Below, piece after piece: positions 24,313 to 35,368 of a stretch of 64,000 nt of DNA. A model generated the notes under the pieces. It was given only the letters and a program-made list of their open reading frames with translations, made no database searches and had not been told where the DNA came from. The stretch is taken from the NCBI GenBank assembly GCA_004431415.1, contig QPMI01000629.1, positions 79,448 to 143,447 on the forward strand, in the 5' to 3' direction. The translations under genes and the position numbers were made by a program. The DNA comes from Cyanophora paradoxa. Lineage: Eukaryota; Glaucocystophyceae; Cyanophorales; Cyanophoraceae. The number at the start of each line of letters is the position of its first letter. Position 1 is the first letter of the stretch.

Positions 24313-26397
24313 ATGTTCTCCGTGGTGACAGACACCTACGAGAGGGCCGAGTTCCAGGGGCCCTACGGGTGGACGGGCCTGGTCGTGCTCCGCACCGACG
24401 CGGGGCCGAGCGTCTGCGTACCCGAGCTCAGGCGCCTCATCGCGTTCACGGGGGGCGACGCGCGCCTCGGGGAGACCTTTGGGGTCCCGACGCGGCCGCT
24501 GCGGGATGAGAACACGATCCTCCTCCTGGAGCACCTCGCCGCCCTCCCCCGCAAGCACTACGACGCGCAGGAGCGCCCGCCGCACGTCCTCGCCCTGCGC
24601 TACGTCGAGACGGTCATAGGCAACTCGTGGGAGCGCTCGCAGGACGTGCGCATGCCCCGGGCGGCGGCGGAGCTCTATGCGGCGCTGGAGAGGAGAAAGC
24701 AGGGCACCTTGCAGCGGCTCGAGATGCAGTTGATTCGGACCGGCGGCGATCGGCTCCTGGCCGTCCGGGCGCGGCGGATCGAGACGCCGGAGCTGCAGTG
24801 GTGGATCCCGCTCGCGAGCCTCGCCGAGGCGGCGTACGGCGACTCGCGCAGCACGAACTGCGTGCGCCAGGAGATCGTGAGGAAGCACCCCGACCTCGCG
24901 GTGGGCGGGCCTCACCGGTTCGAGGCGAGCACGCGGACGGTGGGGCGCGAGCGGCTCGCCCTCCTGACCCGCACCCTCGTCCACTACGGCGGCCTGGGCG
25001 CTGACGTGGCGACGTACGGCTCCGCGCGCCGCTGGGCGTTTATCAGCGCGCTGGGTGCGAAAAGGTGCTGGCGGGGCTGCCGGACCGGGCCCCCGGGCTC
25101 GCCGCCGAGTTTAAACGAGCGCGGCTCCTCCTGGAGGGGGCCGACCCCGCGACGCTCGACTCGGCCCCGTCGCTGCCGCTCGCCCCGGCCCCGCGCGTCT
25201 CCATCTTCGGACGCAAGACCTGGCTAAAGGTGAGCGGGGCCTCGGCGAGGTGGGGGGTAGGGAGGCGGGGAAGGGGGGGGGAGGGAGGGGGGGGGTACCG
25301 ACCACGCCGCAGGACGCCGAGATCGCCAACGTCCTCTCGCTCCTGCTCCTCCGGGCGCACGCGGGGGACAAGGTCAGGGCCCTGTACCCATGCACGTCGA
25401 GATTCTCGCCTCGCTCCTCCGGCGGTACGCGCGCGCCGACGAGGCCAGGCGCGCGCGGGAGCCCTTGGCGCCGCCGAGCGCGGCGCCTGCGTGCTCTGCC
25501 CGTCAGCGTGGGCAACCTGCGGCGCGGCGGGGAGCGCACAAAGGGATGGGCCTCGGGCGCCACTGGACCCTCCTCGCCGTCGACGGGAGCGCGAAGCGCG
25601 TGGGGTACTGGGACTCGCTCGGCGCGGACCCCGAGCCGAAGCTGCAGCACGCGGCGATGGCGGCCTTTCCGCGCTTCCCGTTCGTCGTCCAGACGGGCGG
25701 CCGCCTGCAGGTGGGGACGGGTATCAGTGTGCGCGCTCGCCCGCCCCCCTCCTCCGGCCCCCTCCCCCGCGCGCCCGCGCCCCCCCTCACCTCGCCGCCG
25801 CCGCCGCCGCCGCCGCAGGCGGGCCGTGGACCCTCTGGTTCGCCGAGGTGAAGACGCAAGAGGTGCTCACGGGCTTTCCCTGGTCCGACGAGATCGAGAG
25901 CGGGTGCCTCTCGTACGTGTACCCTGGCGAGGCTATCTCGTCGGCGATCGCGGCGGAGAACGGGCGGTTCATCGCGGAGAAGCGCGAGGCGTACCGGACG
26001 ATGCTGGAGAGCGGCGTCGTCGACCAGGCCGTGGCGCTCTTCGACGAAGACTCGCTGCCGGACGCGGAGCGCGTCGTCCTCCCGCCGTCCCCGCCACGGC
26101 CGCCGCGGCGGCGGCGGCGGCCGCCGCCGCCGCCAAGTCCGTTCGAAAGGCCGGCAAGGCCGCGGCCGCGGCGGCGGCGGGGGGGCCCTCCATCACCGTC
26201 CTCTCCTCGTCCTCGTCCTCGCCGTCCTCCGAGGACGGCGGAGAGGGAGACGAGGACGGGGAAGAATCCGAGGGGCGCGCCGACGGGGACGGGGCCGACG
26301 CGCCGGCGGGGACAGAGGAGGCCCTCGCCGAAGAGGTGCACGAAGATGGGGAGCCGGGGCCGAGCGGCTCGCGCCCTACGCCCTGCGCGAGTCGGAG
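24313..26397 (+). CDS. Ulp1/adenain-like cysteine protease with novel N-terminal domain
   Basis: The first about 250 residues (from ATG 24313) form an unknown domain. The frame then slips by one base in GCGAAAAGG at 25060. Introns 25230-25312 (83 nt) and one starting at 25373 follow. The protease core contains LPVSVG, then GRHWTLLAVD (catalytic His), YWDSLG (Asp), FPFVVQ (Gln) and, after removal of intron 25729-25818 (donor GTGCGCG), GDGYQCGPWTLWF with the catalytic Cys codon made by splicing T to GC. This is the order of the C48/adenain family, which cleaves SUMO-like or viral precursors. An Ala-rich and then acidic Ser/Glu linker (to about 26340) runs toward the recombinase. One frame change in a G run at about 26356 would make a single protease-recombinase polypeptide; no separate promoter is visible for the recombinase. 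Confidence 0.7.
25729..25818 (+). other. 90-nt intron that splits the protease Cys codon
   Basis: Donor GTGCGCG and acceptor CCGCAG. Splicing turns T/GC into TGC in the context YQ-C-GPW, the expected nucleophile position of Ulp1-like enzymes. The unspliced frame loses this motif. Confidence 0.6.
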
Positions 26398-28068
26398 ATG
26401 TCACGGGAGCTGAGGAACCAGCTCGCGGCGTTTCAGACGTGGCGCACCTCGGCCCTCAACCCCGACCGCCAGGGCGGCGCCGCCGAGCGCTCGACGGTCC
26501 TCGTCAACGACGTCGGCACGATCTGCCGCCTGCTGGGGTACGTCAAGGAGCGCGAACAGGTCGGGCCGCTCACGATGGACCTCTTCGCGCGCACCGATTT
26601 CGAGGAGATCTACCTCCGCTTCCTCGGCTACCTCCGCTCCGAGCGCAGGCTCGCGGCCGGCACCCTCGCGGGGTACACGCAGAGCGTGATGCAGGCCTAC
26701 GCGTTCGTTCACAGCCGAACCGCCGGGGCCGAGGCGGGGGCCGATCGAGAGGGTCCGCACGCCCGCCCGCTCCGGAACCTGAAGACGCAGTTGGAGAAGG
26801 AGAAGAAGCAGCAGCGGGGGTGGAAGAAGCGCGGACCGAACTGGGTCTCGTTCGAGGCCGTCCTCTCGGCGCGGCGCGAGGCCCTCGAGGCGTTCGAGGC
26901 GGCGCCGCTCGAGCGGGACAGGGCCCTCGCCCTCCGCGAGGCCGTGCTCATCGGGTTCCTGAGCATCACGCCGGCCCGCGTGGGGGTCGTGCGGCGCCTG
27001 CAGATCGGTCAGACGCTGCGGCGCGACGGCGGCGCGTGGGCGATCTCGCTCACCGAGATGCGGCACGAATCGGGGGAGCTGGTGTCGAAGACGGCCAAGT
27101 CGCACGGCGCGATCACGGTCCCCATCGCCAGCCCGCTCCAGGCCCCCCTCGAGACCTACGTGGAGCGCTACCGCGGCCTCCTGCTGCCCGCCGGGCGCGC
27201 CGACGAGGGCTGGCTCTTCGCCTCGAGCAACGGCACCTGCCTCTCGGAGAGCGGGTGGGCCGTCTTCGTGCGCAGGGTGATGCTCAAGTACGTGGGCCTC
27301 CCGATCACTGCGAAGACGATGCGGGCGATCATCACGACGCACGTGCGGGAGCAGGCGGCGGCGAACCTGATCGAGAACGAGACCGCGGCGGCCGTCGTCG
27401 AGGGCGTCGCCCGCCTCCTCGCCCACACGCCCCAGACGGCGACCCTGCACTACGATTACGGGGCGCGCCAGCGCTCGGCGGCGAGCGCCGTGGCGTACCT
27501 CGAGCGCCTCGCCCTCCAGCACGAGGCGCGGTCCAGGGGCTCGGCGTCGAGCCCCACGGGCCTCCCGGGCGCCTCGTCGTCGGCGCCCCCGCCGCCCCCG
27601 CCGCCGCTGCCGCCGCCGCCGCCCTCCCTCCCCTGGAGGCCCTTCCCGAGCCGCCTCCAGATCCCGACCCCGCGCAGCACCCTCCTCCTCTTCCTCCTCC
27701 TCCTCGCGATCCGCGCGCGCAGAGGGCCCGGCGCCGTCGCCCGCCGTTGCGGCGCGGCCGGCCCGCGGCGCGGCCGCCGGGGGGAAGGAGAGCGGGGCGA
27801 GGGCCGGGCCGGGGAGCGCCGGGAGCTCGGGGTCGGCCCGGGCCGCCCAGGAGAGCACCGAGACGAGTTCGGGGTCGCAAGAGGAGGAGGCGGAAGAGGA
27901 GGAGGAGGAGGAGGAGGAAGAGGAGGAGGGGAGGAGAGCGGGTCGTCCGCCGAGCGGCCCCGGAAACCGAAGCGCTTCCACTGGCAGCGCCGCCGCCTCG
28001 ACCCGGGGACCAGATGGAGCTGGACTCGCCCGGGGCGAGGGCCGCTACTGCGAGACTGCAAGCGGGTA
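26398..28068 (+). CDS. tyrosine recombinase (phage-integrase fold)
   Basis: Cuts and rejoins DNA through a tyrosine-DNA intermediate. Numbered from ATG 26398, the N-terminal about 110 residues look like a SAM-like core-binding domain (TLAGYTQSVMQAYAFVHS). The catalytic domain shows Arg194 (TPARVGVVRRL), a beta-hairpin Lys231 or Lys234 (KTAKSHG), Arg309 in MRAIITTH aligned to the usual LRHTFATH, His343 (LAHT) and Tyr352 (TLHYDY) at the expected spacing. The His of the HxxR motif is replaced by Lys. Codons upstream of this ATG are open and read naturally, so translation may start earlier or continue from the protease. After the catalytic domain come Pro-rich and poly-Glu segments; the end at 28068 assumes one frame change in the Pro-rich region, while the uninterrupted frame ends at 28125. 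Neighbours suggest a mobile or viral integrase. Confidence 0.88.
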
Positions 28069-28129
28069 AGGAACTCCCGCCCGCGACCCCCGAGCACGCG
28101 CGCCGCGCACCCTCACCGACTGTAGATCT

Positions 28130-29924
28130 TCCAGACGGCCGGGGGCCCGCCAGCACGCCCGGAGCTGTTCCGGCGGGGCGAGCCGCACGCGGGAGAGGCG
28201 GGGAGGGGCGCGGGGCACGGGCGAGGGCGCGGGCGGGTGCGGGTCGCCCGCGGCCCTCCCGCCCCGTGCACGTCGCGCAGCCGGCTTCCGAGGGGCCCCG
28301 CCTCCGACCTGGCACCTTCGGTGGGTCAGCGCGAGCCCGTACCCCCGGGCAGGTCGCGGCGGCGATGGCGACGCACTCGACGGACCCGCTCCGCGGACGG
28401 TCTTTGCTCGGCTCGTCCAGACCGTGCGCCTCCCAGCGGCGAGTTCGAGTCCCGCTGGGTCGTGCTGCGGCGCTTCGGGCCTTCTGGACGCCGGGCTCCG
28501 AGGGCAGCGCGCGCGAGTGGAGGGGGTACGGGCGCTCGCGCCCGTCGACTACGACGCGAGAAACGGAGCGTGGACATCAGGACGCCCGCCGCCCGCATCT
28601 CCGACCTCCTCGGGCTCGGCTCCGGCACGCGGCGCCGTCGCCGCCGCCTCCGCGGTCCGGGGCGGGAGCCCGGGGCGAGGGAGGGGCCTTTCGGCCGCGG
28701 GCCGGCCCCGGAAGCGCCCGGGTACCTGACTCGGGGGGTCGGTTCGGGCCCCAGCGCCCCAGGCTTGCGGACGCAGCCGGCGCGGTGCGCACCATCGGAT
28801 CCGCCGTGCTCGAGAGGGGCGGGCAAAACTCCAACGGGTCCTGGGGCGAAGGTCGGCTCCGGAGGGGAGGGGGGGTACGGGTACTTTGTGCGCACCCCCA
28901 CGGCGTGCCGCACCTCGTTCGATCGGGAATGACAAGGAGAGTGCGGAGAGGCGGTCGGCGGGCCTCGGGGTGCCGGGGTCGAGGGGTAGATCGAAAAAAC
29001 TGCGCGGGGCCGGTCTCGGGACGGGATGGGCGGCAGCGCGGGGCCGGAGGGCGAGCTTAAAGCGCACCGACGGTGCTGGGCACAACCGGAGCGCCCCGAC
29101 CCGCGATCGGGCGCGGTCGGGGGATGATGGAGCCCGCCGATCCTCCGTGCCTGCCCGAACCGACGGACCGCCGCCCGCAGAGGCTCTGCGCCCCTCCCGC
29201 GCGTTCTCCGCCCCCGCGACCGGATCCAAAGCGCCAGAAGCGCGCGCCGTGGCGGAGCAGGGGCCCGCGCTGAGCGGCGGGCGGGCGGCTGCGGCGCCGC
29301 CGCGGGGCGCCTGGTCGGGGAGGCGGCTGCGACTCCTGCGAGCCATGTCAGAGCGTAGCGGGGTGGAATCGGTGCCGAAATCGCACGCGGGCACGCCTCG
29401 TCCTCGGGAACGCGTGGGGAGCAGTCGGATGGCGCGGTCGAGCGGGCTGCGACGGATCGAGGAGCACGTGGGCGCGAGGGAAGAGCGATCGGGATGGATC
29501 GGGGCGCGAGGCGCCGCCGGCCGCTCGCTGTGCGCCGATCGGTGCGCTCGGGGGTTGGGGCGCCGGGAACAGCACGGTCGAAGCACTCGAATGTGGACGA
29601 GCAGGCCGGCCGCGTCCGCAGCAAACACGAATCTCGCCGCGAGAGCTCCCGGGGGTACGCGGCAGCGGGCGGGGTACAAGGGGATCGTGCTATGCCCGGT
29701 CCGCCTGTAGTGTGCGTAAAGCTTAAGGCCGACGAACCCACAAAGTACGATTGGCCGGCCGTCGAGGCACCTCGGAGCCGAGCCGTCACGAGGTCCGCGC
29801 AGCCGCACGCCCGGACGTGCTCTATCGCCCCCGATCCGCCGCGCATCGTTGAACGGTCCGCCAGGGGAGCGCCTCGACCGCCTGCGCGGCTCCGCCTCGC
29901 CGCGGCGGTTATCGTTGCGAGGTG
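28130..29924. other. GC-rich stretch without a supported gene
   Basis: Very long ORFs cover this stretch in several frames on both strands, as expected where stop codons are rare. I find no motif, intron pair or promoter that selects one. GGGGTAC words recur (28520, 28870, 29650). Confidence 0.35.
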
Positions 29925-30059
29925 AGCGGCGCGGGACGCGCCGTCGCGACTTTGGGAGCTCGAGACGCGACGGTCGTTGGTTGAATGTCCCGTCTTCCCG
30001 CAGGAACGGCACTCGCCCCGCCCGCGGGCGCCCCGACCCTGATCACTCGTGCTGGCCAT
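29925..30059 (-). CDS. possible zinc-knuckle exon
   Basis: From ATG 30059 the minus strand encodes a short Gly/Arg-rich lead and then C-R-S-C-G-K-T-G-H-S-T-N-D, a CxxC...GH pattern like the zinc knuckles of the gene at 55846. The final Cys is missing, and no promoter or splice pair was found. The frame remains open far beyond 29925, so the end given is only the part with a recognisable motif. Confidence 0.3.
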
Positions 30060-30194
30060 GGCGCGTGCGCGCGCCGCGAGCGCGCCCGTCGCCGGCCCGT
30101 CCGCCTCGCGACTCGGCTCGCGTTTGTCCCACGACCCCTCGCACTCCGTTTGCCGAGCGCCGCTGCAGAGGTTCTCGCGCCCGTACGCGTGCGG

Positions 30195-32010
30195 CGGGGC
30201 CCTGAGGGGCGCGCGGCGAGTTTCCAGCGGGGTCCAGATTTGGAGGCGGGGTACGGGACCGCCCTTCTCCTCGCCCGCCCTCGGCTTCTCACGCCCGTGC
30301 AGCGGGGCCCTGAGGGGGGCGCGGCGAATTTCCAGCGGGGGAGGGTCGGGTCTGGAGACGGGTACGGGATTCCCCTTCTCTCCCTCGCCCACGGCTTCTC
30401 ACGCCCGTGCAGCGGGGCCCTGAGGGAGGCGCGGCGAGTTTCCAGCGGGGGAGGGTCGGGTCTGGAGACGGGTACGGGACCGCCCTTCTCCTCGCTCGCC
30501 CTCGGCTTCTCACGCCCGTGCAGCGGGGCCCTGAGGGGCGCGGGGCGAGTTTCCAGCGGGGGAGGGTCGGGTCTGGAGACGGGGTACGGGATTCCCCTTC
30601 TCGCGCTCGCCCTCGGCCTCTCACGTCCGTGCAGCGGGGCCCTGAGGGGGGCCCTGCGAGTTTCCAGCGGGGAGGGTCGGGTCTGGAGACGGGGTACTGG
30701 ATTCCCCTTCTCTCGCTCGCCCTCGGCTTCTCACGCCCGTGCAGCGGGGCCCTGAGGGGCGCGCGGCGAGTTTCCAGCGGGGGAGGGTCGGGTCTGGAGA
30801 CGGGGTACGGGATTCCCCTTCTCTCGCTCGCCCTCGGCTTCTCACGTTCGTGCAGCGGGGCCCTGAGGGGGGCGCGGGGCGAGTTTCCAGCGGGGGAGGG
30901 TCGGGTCTGGGGACGGGGTACGGGATTCCCCTTCTCTCACTCGCCCTCGGCTTCTCACGTCCGTGCAGCGGGGCCTTGAGGGGCGCGGGGCGAGTTTCCA
31001 GCGGGGGAGGGGCGGGTCTGGAGACGGGTACGGGATTCCCCTTCTCTCACTCGCCCTCGGCTTCTCACGCCCGTGCAGCGGGGCCCTGAGGGGGGCGCGG
31101 CGAGTTTCCAGCGGGGGAGGGTCGGGTCTGGAGACGGGGTGCGGGATTCCCTTCTCTTTCTCGCCCTCGGCTTCTCACGTCCGTGCAGCGGGGCCCTGAG
31201 GGGCGCGGGGCGAGTTTCCAGCGGGGGAGGGTCGGGTCTGGAGACGGGGTACGGGATTCCCCTTCTCTCCCTCGCCCTCGGCTTCTCACGCCCGTGCAGC
31301 GGGGCCCTGACTGGGGCGCGGCGAGTTTCCAGCGGGGGAGGGTCGGGTCTGGGGACGGGGTACGGGACCGCCCTTCTCCTCGCTCGCCCTCGGCTTCTCA
31401 CGCCCGTGCAGCGGGGCCCTGAGGGGGGCGCGGCGAGTTTCCAGCGGGGGAGGGTCGGGTCTGGAGACGGGGTACGGGACCGCCCTTCTCCTCGCTCGCC
31501 CTCGGCTTCTCACGCCCGTGCAGCGGGGCCCTGAGGGGGGCGCGGCGAGTTTCCAGCGGGGGAGGGTCGGGTCTGGAGACGGGGTACGGGACCGCCCTTC
31601 TCTCCCTCGCCCTCGGCTTCTCACGCCCGTGCAGCGGGGCCCTGAGGGGGGCGCGGCGAGTTTCCAGCGGGGTCCGGGTCTGGAGGCGGGGTACGGGACC
31701 GCCCTTCTCCTCGCTCGCCCTCGGCTTCTCACGCCCGTGCAGCGGGGCCCTGAGGGGGGCGCGGCGAGTTTCCAGCGGGGGAGGGTCGGGTCTGGAGACG
31801 GGGTACGGGACCGCCCTTCTCCTCTCCCGCCCTCGGCTTCTCACGCCCGTGCAGCGGGGCCCTGAGGGGGGCGCGGCGAGTTTCCAGCGGGGGAGGGGCG
31901 GGTCTGGAGATGGGGTACGGGATTCCCCTTCTCTCCCTCGCCCTCGGCTTCTCACGCCCGTGCAGCGGGGCCCTGAGGGGGGCGCGGCGAGTTTCCAGCG
32001 GCCTCCTCGT
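30195..32010. repeat. tandem array, about 110-bp unit, about 17 copies (left arm, outer part)
   Basis: Units carry CGGCGAGTTTCCAGCGGGG, a GGGGTACGGGA(T/C) word, TTCTCACGCCCGTGCAGCGG and CCCTGAGGGG. Period is 109-113 bp. The same family appears in reverse orientation at 61125-61660. Long ORFs across it on both strands repeat with the unit and are not called. Confidence 0.92.
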
Positions 32011-32985
32011 ACCTTCTGGAGACTCGCCACCACACCCGGTGAGAGGGGGGAGCGCTAGAACTCTGACCGTACCCCACACCCCCTACCCGCCCCCGAGACT
32101 CGCCGCCGCCCCGAAAGAGAGCGGCGCTTAATCTCTGACCGCACCCCTAGTCGCCTCCCTCCCGCCCCCTTGGAGACTCGCCGCTGCCCCCCAGAGAGAG
32201 AGAGTGGCGCTTAATCTCTGACCGTACCCCCACTCCCTCCCCCTCCCCCCTGGAGACTCGCCGCTGCCCCCCGAAGCAAACAGCTCTATAATATTGACCG
32301 TACCCCAGCTCCCTCCCCCTCCCCCCTGGAGACTCGCCGCTGCCCCGAAAGAGAGCGGCGCTTCATCTCTGACCGTACCCCCACCTACCTCCCCCTCCCC
32401 ATTGGAGACTCGCCGCTGCCCCCCAGAGAGAGAGAGAGAGAGTGGCGCTGAATCTCTGACCGTACCCCCACCTACCTCCCCCTCCCCCCCTGGAGACTCG
32501 CCGCTGCCCCCGAAAGAGAGTGGCGCTGAATCTCTGACCGTACCCCAGCCCCTCCCCCCTCCCCCCTGGAGACTCGCCGCCGCCCCTCGAAGCAAACGGC
32601 TCTCGAATTTCGGGCGTACCCCCCACGTACCCCCTCGTTCCAACTCCCCCGGGAGACTCGCCGCCGCCCCCGAGAGGGCGACGCTAGAAGCTCGGCCGTA
32701 CCCCCAGCTACCCCCTCCCTCCCTCCCTCCCCCCCCCCTCTGGAGACTCGCCGCCGCCCCCCGAGAGAGAGCGGCGCAAAAGCTCCGAGCCGTACCCCCG
32801 GGCAGCCCCACCCCACCCCACCCCCCTGGAGACCCGCCCGACGCCCCAGAACGAGCGAGCTTCGGCGCCCCCTGGGCCATCGGCGCGGGGGCGCATGGCG
32901 CCCCTGAAACTCCTCTACCCCCCTGCCTCTTGCGGCGCGGTACCCCCCTCTCTCTCGCTTGATCGCCTTGCGGGCGCGACGTCGC
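32011..32985. repeat. tandem array, about 80-bp unit, about 11 copies (left arm, inner part)
   Basis: Units contain CTGGAGACTCGCCGC, GAGAGAGNGGCGCT, CTCTGACCGTACCCC and a C-rich spacer. The last 150 bases (32830-32985) are unique-looking, yet match the reverse complement of about 60320-60450, including CCAGAACGAGCGAGCTTCGG and CTACCCCCCTGCCTCTTG. That marks the inner boundary of an inverted-repeat arm. Confidence 0.92.
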
Positions 32986-33188
32986 GACGACGGGGTTCCC
33001 TTGGCGCGCGCAGATCCCTCGCCGAGGGCCCGCAGCCGCACCGCGCTCCGCGGCCGGGCCGTGCGCCCGCGCCCCGCCCCGCCCCGCCCCGCCCCACCCC
33101 CAGCGCCCTCCCCCTCGCCCCCTCCCCTCCCCCCGCCCCCCCCCCACCTCCGCTCCCCCTTTTCCTCCCGCTCCGTGCGATCGACTCG

Positions 33189-33200
33189 AATAAAAGGGAC
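33189..33200 (+). promoter_or_regulatory. TATA-type promoter
   Basis: AATAAAAGGGAC lies 57 nt before ATG 33248. The downstream GGGACC is shared with the boxes at 48806 and 56755. Confidence 0.65.
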
Positions 33201-33247
33201 CCGATCCGCGTTGGCCCCCGGGGGCGAGAAGAGCGGGGCGGGGCGGA

Positions 33248-35057
33248 ATGAAGGCGGGCCGGGCCGCGGACCTCCTCCCCCCCGAAGCCCCGCCGGCGGC
33301 CCCCGATGCGGCGGTCGCGGTGCTCCTCTCCGGCGACCCCCTCTTCTACGCCGCCGTCCGAGCGCGCCGCCAGAGCGCGCGGAGGCGGCTCGACGACGTG
33401 GAGCCGGAGGAGAGGACGCGCTGCCTCTACCCCTCGCTGCACCGGGCGCGCCGCACCGTACCGGCCGACCTGGCGCCCTTTTTCCGGTCCTCCGGGGCGC
33501 CGCCGCTGCTCTCCGTTTCCGCCCTGCGGCCCCGGGAGAGCGCCTCGCTCGTGCTCGCCCCGTCGGCCGAGTGGGCCGTCGTCCACAGCTACGAGACCGA
33601 CGGGTACCGCATCGTTCCCGTCCTCGCCGGCGAGCGGCCGGCGGTCGAGCCCGAGTCCGCGCCCCCCGTGCCGGGGGCGCCGAGCTGGGGGCCCGCGGCG
33701 GGGGATCCCGGCATCCTCTTCGGCCTCTGCGACGGAAGCGTCGCCCTCTACCGGCGCGGGACCTACCGCGTCGTGCCCCCGGGGGCGGCCCGCCCTACAC
33801 CACGCCGGGGCCCCTGGGGAGCGTGGGGCCGCCGCGGCCGCCATCCCCGCCCGCCGCGTGCGGCGCATAGCGGCCCTCGACGAGCGCCGGGTCGCGGTGG
33901 CGGTCGGGGGAGCGAGAGCGTGCACGTGGTGGACCTGGAGACGGGGCGCTGGGAGCCCGTCTTCCGCAACTCGCACGCCTGGCTCGTCGACATGGCGGGG
34001 ACGAGCGTGGGCGCCTCTGGCTCGAGTACACGAACACGGTGGCCGTCCGCGAGCCGGGCCCCGGCGGGGCCCTCTGCGTCCGCGCCCCTGGCCCCGCGTG
34101 GCCCCTCCCCCCGACGCCAGCCCCTGGGTCGTACACTCCCCCGGGGGTACCCGGTACTGGTGGTGGGCGGCGCGGTGCTGCCTCTGCGCGGGCGAGTCAG
34201 AGGGGCGGGACGCGCACACGACGCTGCGCGACGTCGTCTCCGTGCGCTACCTGCTCCCCGTCGGGGAGGCGAGGCTGCTCGCCGCCTGCCAGCGCAACTC
34301 GTTCGTCTGGGAGCCGCGGCGGCGCCGCGTCGCGTCCCTCGTCCCCCTGACCCCCGACGCGCCCCCCTCCTGGGCCGCGCCCGGGCGCGAGTCGTACCTG
34401 AGCGTCTCGCACTCGTCCTCGTACGTGCTGGGCCTCGCGACGGGCCCCGCCTCCTGGAGGCCGTTCAGCCCGAAGACGGGGGCGTGGTACCCCGAGGAGC
34501 CCGTCGCCGAGACGGCCGCCCGCCCCGATCTCTTCGAGACGTTTGGCGTCCCCGTGAGCACGTACGCCTACGCGAGCCGCCGCGGCTCCGTCCTCGCCCT
34601 CTACCGGCGCCCCCGCTACGATTCGGTCGCCGCCGGCCGGGGTACGAGCGCGGTCGACGTCTTCTGGCCCCAGCGGGGCCTGCGGGCGGGGCCCTACCGC
34701 GTCCCCTTTCGCGTCGAAGGCTCGGTCGCCGTGCACCGCGGCGTGCGCTTCACCCCCGACGAGCGAGCGATCGTGATCCCCAGCGCGACGGGGTACAGCA
34801 TCTTTCCCCTCCCCTACGCCCCCTCGGATCCGAATTCGAGCGCCTCGGCGGTCTCGAGCTCTAGATCTTGTTCACGATCGGCCGAGCTGGAGGGGCCGGG
34901 CGCAGAGCCTGCGGCGCCGCCGGCCGCCGCCGCCGGCACCGGCACCGACACCGGATCTAGGTCCGGATCCGGAGACGTCGACGCGATTGGCGTGCCGCAG
35001 GAGCCCGCGCGAGAAACTCTAGCTAGGCAGGCGCCGGCATGCGCAGGCTTCATCTGA
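33248..35057 (+). CDS. beta-propeller-like protein of unknown function
   Basis: About 600 residues, no family recognised. The start follows the TATA-type box by 57 nt. Alternating short hydrophobic strands with patterns such as VAVGG, VHVVDLETGRWEPVF, SFVWEPRRRR, VLALYRR and YRVPFRVEGSVAVHRG suggest a WD- or kelch-like propeller. The C-terminal tail is Ser-rich, then Ala/Gly/Thr-rich, ending CAGFI at 35057. Reading it through needs about four one-base frame changes between 33780 and 34130, each in G or C runs; from 34130 to the end one frame stays open for 300 codons. It is the first gene inside the left inverted-repeat arm. The small gene at 56814 has a similar strand pattern. A virion or scaffold role is possible but not shown. 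Confidence 0.6.
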
Positions 35058-35368
35058 TATATCGATATCGATTGAATTTCGACGACTCGGCGAGTACCGT
35101 AGTACATGCGCGCGATCGGGGCCGGACACCAACGCGATTATAAATAAAAACATCAATCATAAAACTTGCGAGCGAGCGAGCGGGTCGAATCGAAGAGGAA
35201 GGTAGGATGATAAATTTGGTCAAGGCCCGAAAGGAATTCGAAACGAACAGGCACATGCCATGATGGCCGGCAGCCTCGAACAAACAGGATCAAACAGAAA
35301 AGGAAATTCGAAACGGGACGAGGAACGCATCTAGAGCCTAGGGGGGGCGGGGAAGGACCCCCTTCTAA

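Noticed and set aside
25065-29060. 1,331-codon plus-strand ORF
   Set aside because: Only parts of it coincide with real protease exons. The rest runs through introns, the recombinase in another frame and low-complexity DNA; stop codons are rare at this GC content.
28326-30392. 688-codon minus-strand ORF
   Set aside because: Its N-terminal 90 residues are translated array repeats and the remainder has no motif or consistent composition, apart from the short knuckle segment listed separately.
30289-32079. Overlapping ORFs of up to 211 codons with repeated residues (SGPRCTGVRSRG and similar)
   Set aside because: They are translations of the 110-bp array in different frames; there is no promoter, start context or non-repeat portion.
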